A stretch of DNA of 63,770 nt from an uncultured Oscillospiraceae bacterium (GTDB lineage: Bacteria; Bacillota; Clostridia; Oscillospirales; Oscillospiraceae): the NCBI GenBank assembly GCA_934511165.1, contig CAKSWA010000006.1:1-63770 (forward strand), read 5' to 3'. The position numbers were made by a program, and so were the translations under genes. This document shows positions 22,790 to 32,304 of the stretch, piece by piece. A model generated the notes under the pieces. The model saw only the letters and a program-made list of their open reading frames with translations. It made no database searches and was not told the origin of the DNA. Position 1 is the first letter of the stretch; each line of letters opens with the position of its first letter.

Positions 22790-23769
22790 TGTCCGATCGC
22801 CTCCTTCTGTCCGCGCTTTTTCGCACGGCTGAACGAGTTTTTGGACTGCTTCTGCAGATACGGCACCGCGAGGAACAGCGCCACGATCAGCGCCGTGAAG
22901 AGCTTGAGATCGTTCGGGTCGAGCCGCAGCCAGAGGATGAGTGTCATGACCATGTAGTAAAGCACGCCGCCGAGCACGACAAAGAGCAGTTTGATGGAGA
23001 AGTTGCAGCCTTTTTTGAAAATCGCCTCGCAGAACACCTCGCCGATAACGATGGAGGCAAGGCCGATGACGATCGCGCCGCGGCCCATATTAACGTCTGC
23101 CGTGCCCTGAAACTGGGTCATCAGTCCGCCGGAGAGCGCAACAACGCCGTTGGAGAGCGCAAGGCCGATGACCTTCATCCGGTCAATGTTGATGCCCTGC
23201 GCCCGGCTCATGGCGGGATTGGAGCCGGTCGCGCGCAGCGCCGAGCCCTGCTCGGTGCCGAAGTACCAGTAGAGCAGCGCGATGAGCACTGCCGCGAGCA
23301 GGAAGCCGATGCCGATCGCCTGCGGCACATAGCGCGAGGAGACAAGAAAGCCCTTGCCGCCGTTTTCCCAGAACATGCCGTAGGTCTTGAGATTCGCCGT
23401 CTGGTTCGCTTTCATACCCATGATGCGAAGATTCACGGAATAGAGCGCGAACTGCGTGAGAATACCGGCGAGAATGGCGGGAATGCCGAGCTTCGTGTGC
23501 AGCAGCCCCGTGCAGAGACCGGCCAGTACGCCGGCGAGGAGCGCCGCGAGCAGAGCCGCCCACGCAGGCCATCCGGCCATAATCAGCATAACGGTCACAG
23601 CGCCGCCGGTCGCAAAGCTGCCGTCAACGCTCAGATCGGCCACATCGAGCAGCCGGAAAGTAATGTATACACCCAATGCCATCAAACCCCAAAGAATGCC
23701 CTGCGCGATGGCGGAGGGCATTCTTGCGGGCAGACTGGCAAAATTCAGGGAAGCGAAGTAAGCACCCAT
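22786..23769 (-). CDS. ABC transporter permease (TrpY/COG4120 type)
   Basis: The 327-residue membrane protein has about nine spans. Family features are ILWGLMALGVYITFRLLDVADLSVDGSF, LLHTKLGIPAILAGILTQ, RATGSNPAMSRAQGIN and LSNGVVALSGGLMTQFQG. It resembles ribose-type (BPD_transp_2) permeases of the COG4120 branch. An AAGGACGG site precedes the ATG. The transported compound is not readable; aromatic amino acids are known for some relatives. Confidence 0.87.
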   Translation of the reverse strand: MGAYFASLNFASLPARMPSAIAQGILWGLMALGVYITFRLLDVADLSVDGSFATGGAVTVMLIMAGWPAWAALLAALLAGVLAGLCTGLLHTKLGIPAILAGILTQFALYSVNLRIMGMKANQTANLKTYGMFWENGGKGFLVSSRYVPQAIGIGFLLAAVLIALLYWYFGTEQGSALRATGSNPAMSRAQGINIDRMKVIGLALSNGVVALSGGLMTQFQGTADVNMGRGAIVIGLASIVIGEVFCEAIFKKGCNFSIKLLFVVLGGVLYYMVMTLILWLRLDPNDLKLFTALIVALFLAVPYLQKQSKNSFSRAKKRGQKEAIGQ

Positions 23770-23828
23770 GGTTTTGTCCGTCCTTTATGTTTCGCGGCAG
23801 TCAACCGCTGTATTCGTGCTGCCGGAGA

Positions 23829-24827
23829 TCAGCCGATCGCGACGTAATCTTCCGGAACCGTGACGCCGAGCGCCTCGCAGATTGTGGGGTTGAACTTCTT
23901 CACGGGTTCGGGGAAGTACTCAATGGGCATTTCGGAGATGTTCGATTCCCCGGTCAGGATCTTCGCGGCCATCTTGCCGGTCGTCACGCCAAGATCGTAG
24001 TAGCTGATCGAGAGCGTTGCAACGCCGCAGCCGGAGCAAATGCCTTCTTCACCGGCGATGATCGGCACACCAGCGGGCTCAGCCACGTTGTTGATCGCCT
24101 CGGTGCAGCTCGCGGCGGTGTTATCGGTGGGGATGTAGAGAACATCGTTCCCGTCGCACGCGGTCGCGGTCACGGCGGCAACGTCGTTGGAGTCGGCAAA
24201 GGTGTACACCGTGACGGTGACGCCGGCCTTTTCGAGTTCGGCCTTCACCACGTCAGACTGGTAGACGGAGTTGGCTTCGGCGGAGCAGTAAAGAATGCCG
24301 ACGTTCTTCGCCTCGGGGAAAAGCTCCAGAATCATCGCCGCCTGCTGGTCGAGCGGGGCGAGATCGGACGTACCGGAGACGTTGCCGCCTACGGTGCCGG
24401 AGAAACCGTCAATATCCAGCGCAACGCCGTATTCGGTGACGGAGGTGCCGAGGATGGGGATGGAATCCGTCGCGGCGACGGCAGCCTGCAGCGCCGGAGT
24501 GGCGTTCGCGAGAATCAGATCCACGCCGTCGGAAACAAAGCCGTTGACGATCGTTGAGCAGGTGGGAATATCACCGGCGGCGTTCTGTTCCACAAATACG
24601 ACCTTGTCGCCGAGCGCCTCGGTCAAGGCGTCCTTAAAGCCCTGCGTGGCGGCGTCGAGAGCGACATGCTGTACAAGCTGGCAGATGCCAACGGTATAAA
24701 CTTCACCCTCCGCCGCGGTGGGCGCGGCAGCGGGTTCTTCGGCGGGCGTGGCCGCCGGTGCGCTTCCGCATGCGGCGAGGGAGAGTACCATCGCCAGCGT
24801 GAGGAGAATGACAAGTGCTTTTTTCAT
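23829..24827 (-). CDS. ABC transporter substrate-binding lipoprotein (TrpX/COG2984 type)
   Basis: The 332-residue product has a lipoprotein signal with lipobox LAAC (Cys20). The COG2984 core is VYTVGICQLVQHVALDAATQGF, NAAGDIPTCSTIVNGFVSDG, DLILANATPALQAAVAAT, IPILGTSVTEYG and VPIIAGEEGICSGCGVATLS. These are periplasmic-binding type 1 folds. No T-box or other riboswitch is visible in the short leader, unlike the T-box-regulated tryptophan systems of some Firmicutes. Confidence 0.88.
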   Translation of the reverse strand: MKKALVILLTLAMVLSLAACGSAPAATPAEEPAAAPTAAEGEVYTVGICQLVQHVALDAATQGFKDALTEALGDKVVFVEQNAAGDIPTCSTIVNGFVSDGVDLILANATPALQAAVAATDSIPILGTSVTEYGVALDIDGFSGTVGGNVSGTSDLAPLDQQAAMILELFPEAKNVGILYCSAEANSVYQSDVVKAELEKAGVTVTVYTFADSNDVAAVTATACDGNDVLYIPTDNTAASCTEAINNVAEPAGVPIIAGEEGICSGCGVATLSISYYDLGVTTGKMAAKILTGESNISEMPIEYFPEPVKKFNPTICEALGVTVPEDYVAIG

Positions 24828-24878
24828 GGTTTTTGGCTCCTTTTTCTAAGGCGTTTTCGCCTTTCTCTTATGCTTTGC

Positions 24879-24906
24879 ATTATAGCACTTTAAATGGGCA
24901 AAGCAA
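24879..24906 (-). promoter_or_regulatory. Promoter of the TrpXYZ-type ABC operon
   Basis: On the minus strand TTGCTT (24906-24901), a 16-base spacer and TATAAT (24884-24879). Confidence 0.65.
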
Positions 24907-24920
24907 GTGGCTTTTTTCAC

Positions 24921-24955
24921 AAAAAAAACATGCCGGAACAAGTCCGTTCCGGCAT
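24921..24955 (-). terminator. Terminator after the EamA-like transporter gene
   Basis: ATGCCGGAAC pairs with GTTCCGGCAT (24930-24939 with 24946-24955); eight T residues follow on the minus strand. Confidence 0.85.
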
Positions 24956-24982
24956 TGTATATCAAGATGGGTTGGTTATTTA

Positions 24983-25903
24983 TCAAATATCCAGGATTCC
25001 CATGATCACGATACCCGCCACGACGAGCGCGATGCAGGCATAGTGTTTTTTCGAGAGCTTTTCCTTGAGGAAGATGCGCCCCCAAATGACGCTCGCCACG
25101 CAGTAGGACGAAATGATCGGCGCGGCAAAGGCAACGTGCTCGGTATCAGCCAGCGCGTAGATGTAGAAGAATTGGCCGATCGTCTCGCACACGGCACCGA
25201 GATACTTCGGCCCCTCCTGCTTCGGGATGAGGCGCTGTTTTTTGATTCCGAGAACGTAGATGGCGCACACGATGCCCATCACGAGAAAGGTGAGCTCGTA
25301 GGCGACGTTGCAGGCATCCGCCAGCTCTTCGCCGAGCTTTTCGAGCACGCGGCTGTCGGCAAACGTGCCGAGCGCGTCGAGCAGGCAGTAGATCACCGGC
25401 AGCGCAATGGCGAGCCAGCTTTTGGCGTAATGCCGGTTGGATTCGTCCTGCCGGGCGCGGCGCAGTTCTTCGTCCTCGTTGGATTCCGTAATGCCGAGTG
25501 CGACGACGCCGATGCACACGAGCGCCACGGCCACGAGCGCTAGGGGCGGCAGATCGTCGCCGATGCCAACGGTGATGAGCGTGAGTACTGCCACGAGCGC
25601 GCCGGAGCTGTTGCAGATCGGGGAGGAGATAGAAAGCTCTATGTACCGGAGGCCGACATAGCCGATGGCCATCGAGAGAATGTAGAGCATCGAGACGGGG
25701 AGATACATGAGAATGATATCCCACGTGATGCCAACCTTCCCGATAAAGATCTCATAGGCGGCGTGCAGTCCCATGACGAGGCCGACGGCCATGACCATTT
25801 TGAGATGGCTGTATTTGTCGCTGCCGTCCTGGCAGCCGATCTTGGAAAAAAGATCGGAGCCGCTCCAGCAGAGAAGAGCGATGAGCGCAAACCAAAACCA
25901 CAT
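24983..25903 (-). CDS. EamA/DMT-like membrane transporter
   Basis: The product of about 306 residues begins MWFWFALIALLCWSGSDLFSKIG and has about ten spans in two halves of five. GYVGLRYIELSISSPICNSSG in the first half and SYCVASVIWGRIFLKEKLSKKHY in the second match the drug/metabolite transporter (EamA) layout. A charged cytoplasmic loop (ESNEDEELRRARQDESNRHY) links the halves. I use the ATG at 25903; the upstream frame to 25975 overlaps the promoter. Substrate unknown. Confidence 0.75.
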   Translation of the reverse strand: MWFWFALIALLCWSGSDLFSKIGCQDGSDKYSHLKMVMAVGLVMGLHAAYEIFIGKVGITWDIILMYLPVSMLYILSMAIGYVGLRYIELSISSPICNSSGALVAVLTLITVGIGDDLPPLALVAVALVCIGVVALGITESNEDEELRRARQDESNRHYAKSWLAIALPVIYCLLDALGTFADSRVLEKLGEELADACNVAYELTFLVMGIVCAIYVLGIKKQRLIPKQEGPKYLGAVCETIGQFFYIYALADTEHVAFAAPIISSYCVASVIWGRIFLKEKLSKKHYACIALVVAGIVIMGILDI

Positions 25904-25945
25904 GATAGTGCTTATTCCTTTCCTGTTTCTATTTTCGGACAAGTC

Positions 25946-25975
25946 AGTATACCAAACCGGGGATATACTTTGCAA
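25946..25975 (-). promoter_or_regulatory. Promoter of the EamA-like gene
   Basis: On the minus strand TTGCAA (25975-25970), an 18-base spacer and TATACT (25951-25946). Confidence 0.6.
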
Positions 25976-25990
25976 GAGCGATTTTTGCAG

Positions 25991-26023
25991 GAAAAAATCC
26001 GGCTTTCCAATGGAAAGCCGGAT
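25991..26023 (-). terminator. Terminator after cardiolipin synthase
   Basis: ATCCGGCTTTCC pairs perfectly with GGAAAGCCGGAT around a three-base loop, and TTTTTTC follows on the minus strand. Confidence 0.85.
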
Positions 26024-26041
26024 AAATCGGATAGGATTCTT

Positions 26042-27574
26042 TTAAAACAGCGGCGCGAGCGTGCGCAGCACGGCGCGGATCAGCCGCCGTCCGCGGCGCT
26101 GCTGCAGACACAGCTCCTCCGTGATGGGCGCGCTCCGTTCCAGCTCGGAAAGATATTCCGCCTTCATGTCCGCGATGGCGGGTGTATCACACATCCATAC
26201 GCCGCACTCAAAGTGGAGATACAGACTGCGGTAATCGAGATTGATCGTTCCGACCACGGCGCTGCGGTCATCGGCGATGAACGTTTTGGCGTGCACCATG
26301 CCGGGGGTGTACTCATAGATCTTCACACCCGCGAGAATGAGCGTTTCGTAGTAGGAGCGGGTCATTTCATGCACAAGAGCGCTGTCGCTGATCGCGGGGG
26401 TGACGATGCGCACATCCACGCCGGACTTGGCCGCGGCGGTCAGCGCGGTGATCATCTCGTTATCGATGATGAGATAGGGGGTGTTGATATACACATAGTC
26501 CTTGGCGCGGTTGATGAGATGCATGTACACCGTTTCGCCGACCGGCTCGTTGTCGAGCGGCGTATCGCCGAACGGCTGCACCCAGCCGGGGGCGGTGATG
26601 CTCTCGCAGAGCGCCGCGTCCGGCGCGTAGCGGGTGAAATCCTCCGTTACGCCGCGCGTGTAGTCCCACATGGAGAGAAACATCGCCGTGAGCGCGTACA
26701 CGCCCTCGCCGCGCAGCATGACGCCCGCGTCGAGCCAGTGGCCGCAGCGCTGCACCACGTTGATATAGGCGTCCGAGAAGTTGATCCCGCCCGTGAAGCC
26801 GACATTTCCGTCGATCACACAGATCTTGCGGTGGTCGCGGTTGTTGAACCGCGGCGAGAGAATGGGGATAAACCGGTTGAACACGCAGCAGCGGATGCCC
26901 TCGGCCTCAAGCGTGTCCTCATAGCCCTCCGGGAGCTTGTACATGCAGCCGAAATCGTCGTACATCACGCGCACATCCACGCCGCTTTCCGCCTTGCGGC
27001 GCAGCACCTCGTGAATGGCGTTCCACATCTGTCCGGGGGCGATGATGTAGTATTCCATAAAGATGAACTTTTCCGCTTTTTCAAGCTCCGCCAGAAGCGC
27101 TTCCAGATACGCCTCTCCGACGGGAAGATATGTCGCTTCCGTGTGCGTAAATACCGGCGCGTCCGCAATGCGATAGAGATAGTCGGAAACGCATTTGGCA
27201 TCCGTATGATCGGGCAGCGCCGGCTGCGCCGGGCTCACACCGCGCATGGCTTTTTCATACTGTTCGGCGACGGACGACATCCGCGCCTTTTCCTTCGGCG
27301 TGAGCTGGTTTTTACCGAATACAAGATAAAGCAGAACGCCGAACACCGGCAGCGCGAGAATCGGGATGATCCACGCGATCTTATACGCGGGGTTGCCGTC
27401 GCGGCTGACGAGATAGACGACAACAACGGCGGAGAGCACGAGGCAAATGCCGTAAAAGAGCGCGAAATGCTCATTGAACCGGGTGATGGCGAGAAAGATG
27501 GCGGCAAACTGCAGCGCGATGAACGCGCCGGTAAATACCGCGCGGGAAAAAATAACTTTGAAAAAATTCTTCAT
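26042..27574 (-). CDS. cls: Cardiolipin synthase (phospholipase D superfamily)
   Basis: The 510-residue enzyme condenses two phosphatidylglycerols. Two N-terminal membrane spans (about residues 12-75) are followed by two PLD domains with HKD-type motifs: the first in NRDHRKICVIDGNVGFTGG, where HxK is HRK, and the second in GMVHAKTFIADDRSAVVGT. Length and layout are normal for bacterial Cls. A minus-strand promoter lies at 27610-27638. The gene sits at the left edge of the AT-rich island and has the GC-rich composition of the core genome. Confidence 0.95.
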   Translation of the reverse strand: MKNFFKVIFSRAVFTGAFIALQFAAIFLAITRFNEHFALFYGICLVLSAVVVVYLVSRDGNPAYKIAWIIPILALPVFGVLLYLVFGKNQLTPKEKARMSSVAEQYEKAMRGVSPAQPALPDHTDAKCVSDYLYRIADAPVFTHTEATYLPVGEAYLEALLAELEKAEKFIFMEYYIIAPGQMWNAIHEVLRRKAESGVDVRVMYDDFGCMYKLPEGYEDTLEAEGIRCCVFNRFIPILSPRFNNRDHRKICVIDGNVGFTGGINFSDAYINVVQRCGHWLDAGVMLRGEGVYALTAMFLSMWDYTRGVTEDFTRYAPDAALCESITAPGWVQPFGDTPLDNEPVGETVYMHLINRAKDYVYINTPYLIIDNEMITALTAAAKSGVDVRIVTPAISDSALVHEMTRSYYETLILAGVKIYEYTPGMVHAKTFIADDRSAVVGTINLDYRSLYLHFECGVWMCDTPAIADMKAEYLSELERSAPITEELCLQQRRGRRLIRAVLRTLAPLF

Positions 27575-27609
27575 GGGTCTCTCCGCAAAACGAAATATTT
27601 CCTGCTGCC

Positions 27610-27638
27610 ATCATACAGGAAGGACACGGAAAATTCAA
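27610..27638 (-). promoter_or_regulatory. Promoter of cls
   Basis: On the minus strand TTGAAT (27638-27633), a 17-base spacer and TATGAT (27615-27610). Confidence 0.6.
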
Positions 27639-27736
27639 CAACAGATGCGCCCGTTTGTCTTATGTGAAAAGCCCGGACAGCAGCATGAATCCCACCGTCA
27701 ATATATCAATAGATTCTTGAAATGAAGCCAAATGAT

Positions 27737-27791
27737 CTCCTGTGGATTGCTCAAAGCTTGGTTAAGAGTAGGAAAGGGTAATCTACAGGAG
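27737..27791. repeat. Long-loop inverted repeat in the cls-hydrolase interval
   Basis: CTCCTGTGGATT (27737-27748) faces AATCTACAGGAG (27780-27791), 12-base arms with one G-T wobble around a 31-base loop. The interval 27,639-28,029 contains no convincing gene; base composition drops within it, marking the left side of the acquired island. Confidence 0.4.
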
Positions 27792-27850
27792 CAAATATCT
27801 AAGCGAATATGGCGACACTGTATGCGGATGGATTGATCCGGCTGAGTTAA

Positions 27851-27890
27851 AGAAAAGGGACGAGCTACCGAACGAATCGGTAGCTCGTCC
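27851..27890 (-). terminator. Terminator downstream of the membrane hydrolase gene
   Basis: GGACGAGCTACCG pairs perfectly with CGGTAGCTCGTCC (27858-27870 with 27878-27890); CTTTTCTTT follows on the minus strand. It lies 140 bases past the hydrolase stop. Confidence 0.8.
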
Positions 27891-28029
27891 TTGTTCATAT
27901 AGCTCTGTACTCTCCATTTAGTGCAGATTGCCTCTCAGTCTCAATAAGATGAAACGGCACACTCAATCCAATAAATAACCTTGGAATAATTGTGTCTGCA
28001 TATGGCACCAACCAACAAACCGCGCACAA

Positions 28030-29847
28030 TCAGGTCGTTTCGAGGTTATATGCAGAGAGCAGGAATACCGTAGCAATCACGGCCGAAACGAACACACCAG
28101 GCCAAATGCTCTTGGTCTTTCTGTACAATCTGTTGTTTAGCGGCATGATGAATGAAAGGATAAATGGATAGCCAAAGGTTCCATTCATCAATACCCACGG
28201 GGGAATGGGGTAGACATTATTCGGATTCACCGTGATAATTTCCATACCATAGAGCAAGTACCAGAAAGCCAACATGAAGAAGGGAAGTGCTGAAAACACC
28301 ACTGCTATCACATCGGAAACGATCGCATCTTTCTTCTCATTACCAGTGTCCACATATTTGTGAATAATCATTGGGCCAAATGAGAGACAAGCGAACACGC
28401 CAATGTAAATGATAAAGTACAATGGCATCACCTTTACGGTACCGAATGCCAGTTTTGTAAACACGACAATTCCCGCGAAGAAGTTGAAGCTAATGCCCAT
28501 TACTTCGTCAAAGAAGCTTGACAAAGTCTGCATGGCAATCAGAACGATAGCGCCAATTGCAAGGCATTTCAGCAGGTTGATCGCCGTGACTTTTTTGCCG
28601 CCTTCCCACGTAATGCCATAGCCGATTGCATTTGCGCCATTGGGCTTGCCAACAAAACGATGGTACAGTCCAAAGCAAATCAACTGCCAAATCATAGCAA
28701 GGATCAGGAAGGGGATATACCCGTTAAAGAAAGATGGTGCCCAAGATGTTACACCCTTGAATGGCGGCAGAATGTAGTGCCGCACGCAAAGCATCTCAAA
28801 CATAAAGCAAGTAAACAAAATGTTCAGAACAGGGAGAACAATCTTAAGAACATTTGCTACCTTTGTGTTCTTGATGAGGGTCGTATATTCCGGATATTTA
28901 ACGGTGGGCGTCTCACGAACGAGGCTCTTAAACTCGTCCAAAGACAGCAGCGTAATAACGAGGTTGTACAGGAAGACCATCAAAGCCGCAAATCCGAGAA
29001 CGGCAAAGATCTCAATCCACAAATATACCAGATCATCGGCGGCAAGATCGGTATCAGTTGGAGAGCTAAGTTCAAGAGCAATGATGGTGTTTTCGACCAT
29101 TTCAGTGTTGATAGGCTGAAACACATGCTGTACGGCCTTAGAATTGATGTATCCATAAACGGCCGTACCCTCCTGCCAATCACCAGAACCAATCCAACCA
29201 TCGCCATAATTTGCTTCCGGCATGAATTTTCTAATCTGGTTGAGAGCGGAACTGCCCGCCGCCAAGCCGAAGTAGTTGACGCCCAACTCCGAAATTTCCA
29301 ATGAATTTGCAGTTCTGTAGGCGCTAAGATGCATCGCAGTCTTAGTATCCTCGGGGAAACTGGTTGCATAGGCGGTCGCAACATCCCTGCCGGCGGAAAA
29401 ACCTACAGCAACCACATTTTCCTGATCAACAAAATTCATCCCAGAAACACAGCTGTGGATACCAGTCAAATACGGCATCAAGTCAAGGCCTTCCGCGTAC
29501 CCAGCGTTACCATACATCTCCGATTGTCCCGAACCGGGAATGTCCAATAACAAAACAGCATAATTTCGTCTTGCAAACTCAATTGCATAAGACTTGATAA
29601 AGTAGGCATTTGAGTTGATTCCCGGTGCGATTATTACGCAAGGAACCTTATTCGTCTCAGATGCGCCTTTGGGAACCATCAACAAGTAGCTACCGGTCTT
29701 GGCTTCATCCCCGACAGTAAAGGCAAAGGACATTCTCTGATTCTTGGAATATCCCCAATCCGTAGTGATTCCCCAAATAAATATGCCACAAATAAGTAGC
29801 ACGCTGAGTGCAATGGCCATAAGTTTTACACTCTTTGATTTGCTCAC
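28030..29847 (-). CDS. Multi-spanning membrane protein with external alpha/beta hydrolase domain
   Basis: The 605-residue product starts with one membrane span (LMAIALSVLLICGIFIWGI). An alpha/beta hydrolase domain (about residues 40-250) follows: VPCVIIAPGINSNAYFIKSYA, YAVLLLDIPGSGQSE, the nucleophile elbow AVGFSAGRDVATAYA, and a likely catalytic His in VQHVFQPINTEMVENTI. Residues about 265-600 hold some eight to ten further spans. The chosen GTG at 29847 follows GGAGGTATT; the frame to 29967 is unsupported. It lies on the same strand after araD but 287 bases away. Related proteins are known in Clostridia only as alpha/beta hydrolases; the substrate is unknown. AT-rich like the ara genes. Confidence 0.72.
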   Translation of the reverse strand: MSKSKSVKLMAIALSVLLICGIFIWGITTDWGYSKNQRMSFAFTVGDEAKTGSYLLMVPKGASETNKVPCVIIAPGINSNAYFIKSYAIEFARRNYAVLLLDIPGSGQSEMYGNAGYAEGLDLMPYLTGIHSCVSGMNFVDQENVVAVGFSAGRDVATAYATSFPEDTKTAMHLSAYRTANSLEISELGVNYFGLAAGSSALNQIRKFMPEANYGDGWIGSGDWQEGTAVYGYINSKAVQHVFQPINTEMVENTIIALELSSPTDTDLAADDLVYLWIEIFAVLGFAALMVFLYNLVITLLSLDEFKSLVRETPTVKYPEYTTLIKNTKVANVLKIVLPVLNILFTCFMFEMLCVRHYILPPFKGVTSWAPSFFNGYIPFLILAMIWQLICFGLYHRFVGKPNGANAIGYGITWEGGKKVTAINLLKCLAIGAIVLIAMQTLSSFFDEVMGISFNFFAGIVVFTKLAFGTVKVMPLYFIIYIGVFACLSFGPMIIHKYVDTGNEKKDAIVSDVIAVVFSALPFFMLAFWYLLYGMEIITVNPNNVYPIPPWVLMNGTFGYPFILSFIMPLNNRLYRKTKSIWPGVFVSAVIATVFLLSAYNLETT

Positions 29848-30134
29848 GGTTTCAATACCTCCTATCCCGTAGAGTCTTCTCTTGTTCTCCTCTTGTTGAG
29901 TCACATCAACTAAGCAGGTTCTCTTTGTGCCAGCAGAATAGAACGACAAAGCAAATATTGTTTCCAAATCACCCCCCTTTTTGCGCTGTTCTCAAATTCA
30001 TTTTGCGGTTTCATTGAAAAACATCCATATAAAAGCCAATCCGATACTTTCCCCAAAAATCAAACTCTGTCAGGATCGATCATTTGAAGAATACAAACAG
30101 CGCGAATTACAAAACTTCTCAAAGATAAGATTCT

Positions 30135-30824
30135 TCATTTCTGTCCATAATACGCCTGTGCGCCGTGTTTGCGCAGATAGTGTTTATCCAACAGGCTCTG
30201 CTGCATTTCCGTTGGAGCACCAGGAATTTGCGTCACATGCCAGTTCATAAACGCGATTTCCTCCATAACGACCGCATTGTGCACAGCCTCAGCGGGATCA
30301 TGTCCCCAATTAAACGGGCCGTGGCTCATCACCAAGACCCCCGGAATCGCAATTGGGTCTATACTTTTGAAGGTCTCTGTAATGACCTTGCCTGTCTCCT
30401 TCTCATATTCGCCAGCGATCTCCAAATCCGTCATAGCACGTGTGCAGGGAATTGTTCCATAAAAATAATCTCCATGTGTAGTGCCCATTGCATACAGAGG
30501 CTTACCAGCCTGTGCAAAAGTTGTTGCCCATCGGCTATGCGTATGTACGACGCCACCGATTTCAGTAAATGTGCTATACAGTACCAAGTGGGTTGGTGTA
30601 TCACTTGACGGACGCCATTTGCCTTCAATTACCCTTCCTTGTAAATCCACGACAACCATATCATCATCGGTCAACTCTTCATAAGGTACACCCGATGGCT
30701 TGATAACCACCAGCCCGCTTTCTCTGTCGATCCCCGAAACATTCCCCCAAGTATATGTAACCAGTCCTCGGGCTGGAAGCTGAAGATTTGCCTCCAATAC
30801 CGCATATTTTAGCTGTTCTAACAT
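30135..30824 (-). CDS. araD: L-ribulose-5-phosphate 4-epimerase
   Basis: A class II aldolase-fold enzyme converting L-ribulose-5-P to D-xylulose-5-P, the last step of L-arabinose use before the pentose phosphate pathway. The 229-residue product has GLVTYTWGNVSGIDRESG, KPSGVPYEELTDDDMVVVD, the zinc ligands in GGVVHTHSRWATTFAQAG, and later HGPFNWGHDPAEAVHNA. It ends the ara gene set, 10 bases after araA. AraD rather than UlaF is chosen because araA and araB are adjacent. Confidence 0.95.
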   Translation of the reverse strand: MLEQLKYAVLEANLQLPARGLVTYTWGNVSGIDRESGLVVIKPSGVPYEELTDDDMVVVDLQGRVIEGKWRPSSDTPTHLVLYSTFTEIGGVVHTHSRWATTFAQAGKPLYAMGTTHGDYFYGTIPCTRAMTDLEIAGEYEKETGKVITETFKSIDPIAIPGVLVMSHGPFNWGHDPAEAVHNAVVMEEIAFMNWHVTQIPGAPTEMQQSLLDKHYLRKHGAQAYYGQK

Positions 30825-30834
30825 GCCCTCTTCC

Positions 30835-32304
30835 TCACTTTAGCTTCCATGCAAGATCCATAAGAAAGAGCTGTTCTTCAAGCTTTTCCACAGTTGTGCT
30901 ATCTGCTATATGCACAAACTCGATACCCATAATCATTGCCCAATCGCGCATCTGCTCCACCGTTACATCATAAGAGAGTACAGTATGGTGTGCGCCGCCA
31001 GCCGCTATCCAACATTCTAGTCCAGTCCTTAGATCCGGTTTTGCCTTCCACATCACGCGAGCAACGGGGAGATTGGGCATTGGCAGTAGCGGTTTAATAC
31101 ACTCGATTTCCTGGCATATGAGCCGGAACCTTCCTCCCATATCGATCAGGCTCACAACGATCGCATCGCCTGGTTTCCCCTCAAAAACAAGTCTTGCAGG
31201 TGGGTTGCGGTCGCCAATTCCCAGCGGGTGGACTTCGACACGTGGTCGATCAGCCGCAAGGCTCGGACAGACTTCGAGCATATGTGCTCCGAGATTGTAT
31301 TCTCCATGATCGGTCAAATGATATGTATAATCCTCCATAAACGCGGATGCACCATTGCCACTATCGCCCATAGACTTCAAAATTGCTGTCATAGCTGCGA
31401 CTTTCCAATCTCCCTCACCGCCGTAGCCATATCCCTGCTCCATGAGGTGCTGACTAGCAAGTCCGGGAAGTTGCTCCATGCCGTGCAGGTCCTGAAATGT
31501 ATTTGAAAAGGCAATACACCCCTCTGCATCGAGCATACGCTTCATCGCTATCTCTTCTCGCGCTTGATAACGGACAGCAGAAAGATCTTCAGTCGCAAAA
31601 TCATATTCGCAACGATAAATGTCCATCAACTCATCAATTTCTGCTTCCGTAACGCTATTCATAGTCCTGACAAGATCACCTACGGGCCAAGTATTTACTT
31701 GCCAACCAAACTTTATCTGCGCCTCGATCTTATCCCCTTCCGTCACCGCTACATCCCGCATATTATCACCAAAGCGCATTACCTTTAGCGACCGAGACAC
31801 CGCTACACCGATAGCCGTACGCATCCACCGTCCTAAACGATCGCGAACTGCAGCATTTTGCCAATGTCCTGCAATAATCTTCCTCGGCATACGAAGCCTT
31901 GCACCGATAAACCCATGTTCTCGATCACCGTGCGCTGCTTGATTGAGATTTATGAAATCCATATCGATGGTTTCGTTTGGGATTTCTCGGTTATACTGTG
32001 TAGCAAAATGGCACCATGGCTTTTGTAGATTCACAAGACCGTTAATCCACAATTTGCTTGGGCTGAACGTGTGGCACCATGTCACGATCCCCGCGCATGT
32101 CTCGTCATAATTTGCCCGACGCACAATATCTGCAATCTCTGAGCTTGTCTTGCCAGTCACTTTATAGATGAGCGGATATGGAAGCGATTCGCTTAGTTCT
32201 GCCGCCATGCAAGCCGCGCGTGAGGCGACTGTGTCCAATACCTCATCCCCATAAAGGCTTTGACTACCAACGATAAACCAAAACTGATATTTCCTCATAA
32301 TCAT
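30835..32304 (-). CDS. araA: L-arabinose isomerase
   Basis: Converts L-arabinose to L-ribulose. The 489-residue product begins MIMRKYQFWFIVGSQSLYGDEVL and contains MDFINLNQAAHGDREHGF, EQGYGYGGEGDWKVAAMTAI and MLEVCPSLAADRPRVEVHPL, with the metal-binding Glu and His residues of the family. The ATG overlaps the araB stop (ATGA), a coupled translation arrangement. Full family length. Confidence 0.97.
   Translation of the reverse strand: MIMRKYQFWFIVGSQSLYGDEVLDTVASRAACMAAELSESLPYPLIYKVTGKTSSEIADIVRRANYDETCAGIVTWCHTFSPSKLWINGLVNLQKPWCHFATQYNREIPNETIDMDFINLNQAAHGDREHGFIGARLRMPRKIIAGHWQNAAVRDRLGRWMRTAIGVAVSRSLKVMRFGDNMRDVAVTEGDKIEAQIKFGWQVNTWPVGDLVRTMNSVTEAEIDELMDIYRCEYDFATEDLSAVRYQAREEIAMKRMLDAEGCIAFSNTFQDLHGMEQLPGLASQHLMEQGYGYGGEGDWKVAAMTAILKSMGDSGNGASAFMEDYTYHLTDHGEYNLGAHMLEVCPSLAADRPRVEVHPLGIGDRNPPARLVFEGKPGDAIVVSLIDMGGRFRLICQEIECIKPLLPMPNLPVARVMWKAKPDLRTGLECWIAAGGAHHTVLSYDVTVEQMRDWAMIMGIEFVHIADSTTVEKLEEQLFLMDLAWKLK

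Noticed and set aside
24828..24982. T-box or other riboswitch before the TrpXYZ-type operon
   Set aside because: The leader is about 50 bases and lacks the T-box sequence and a stem set; only a promoter is visible.
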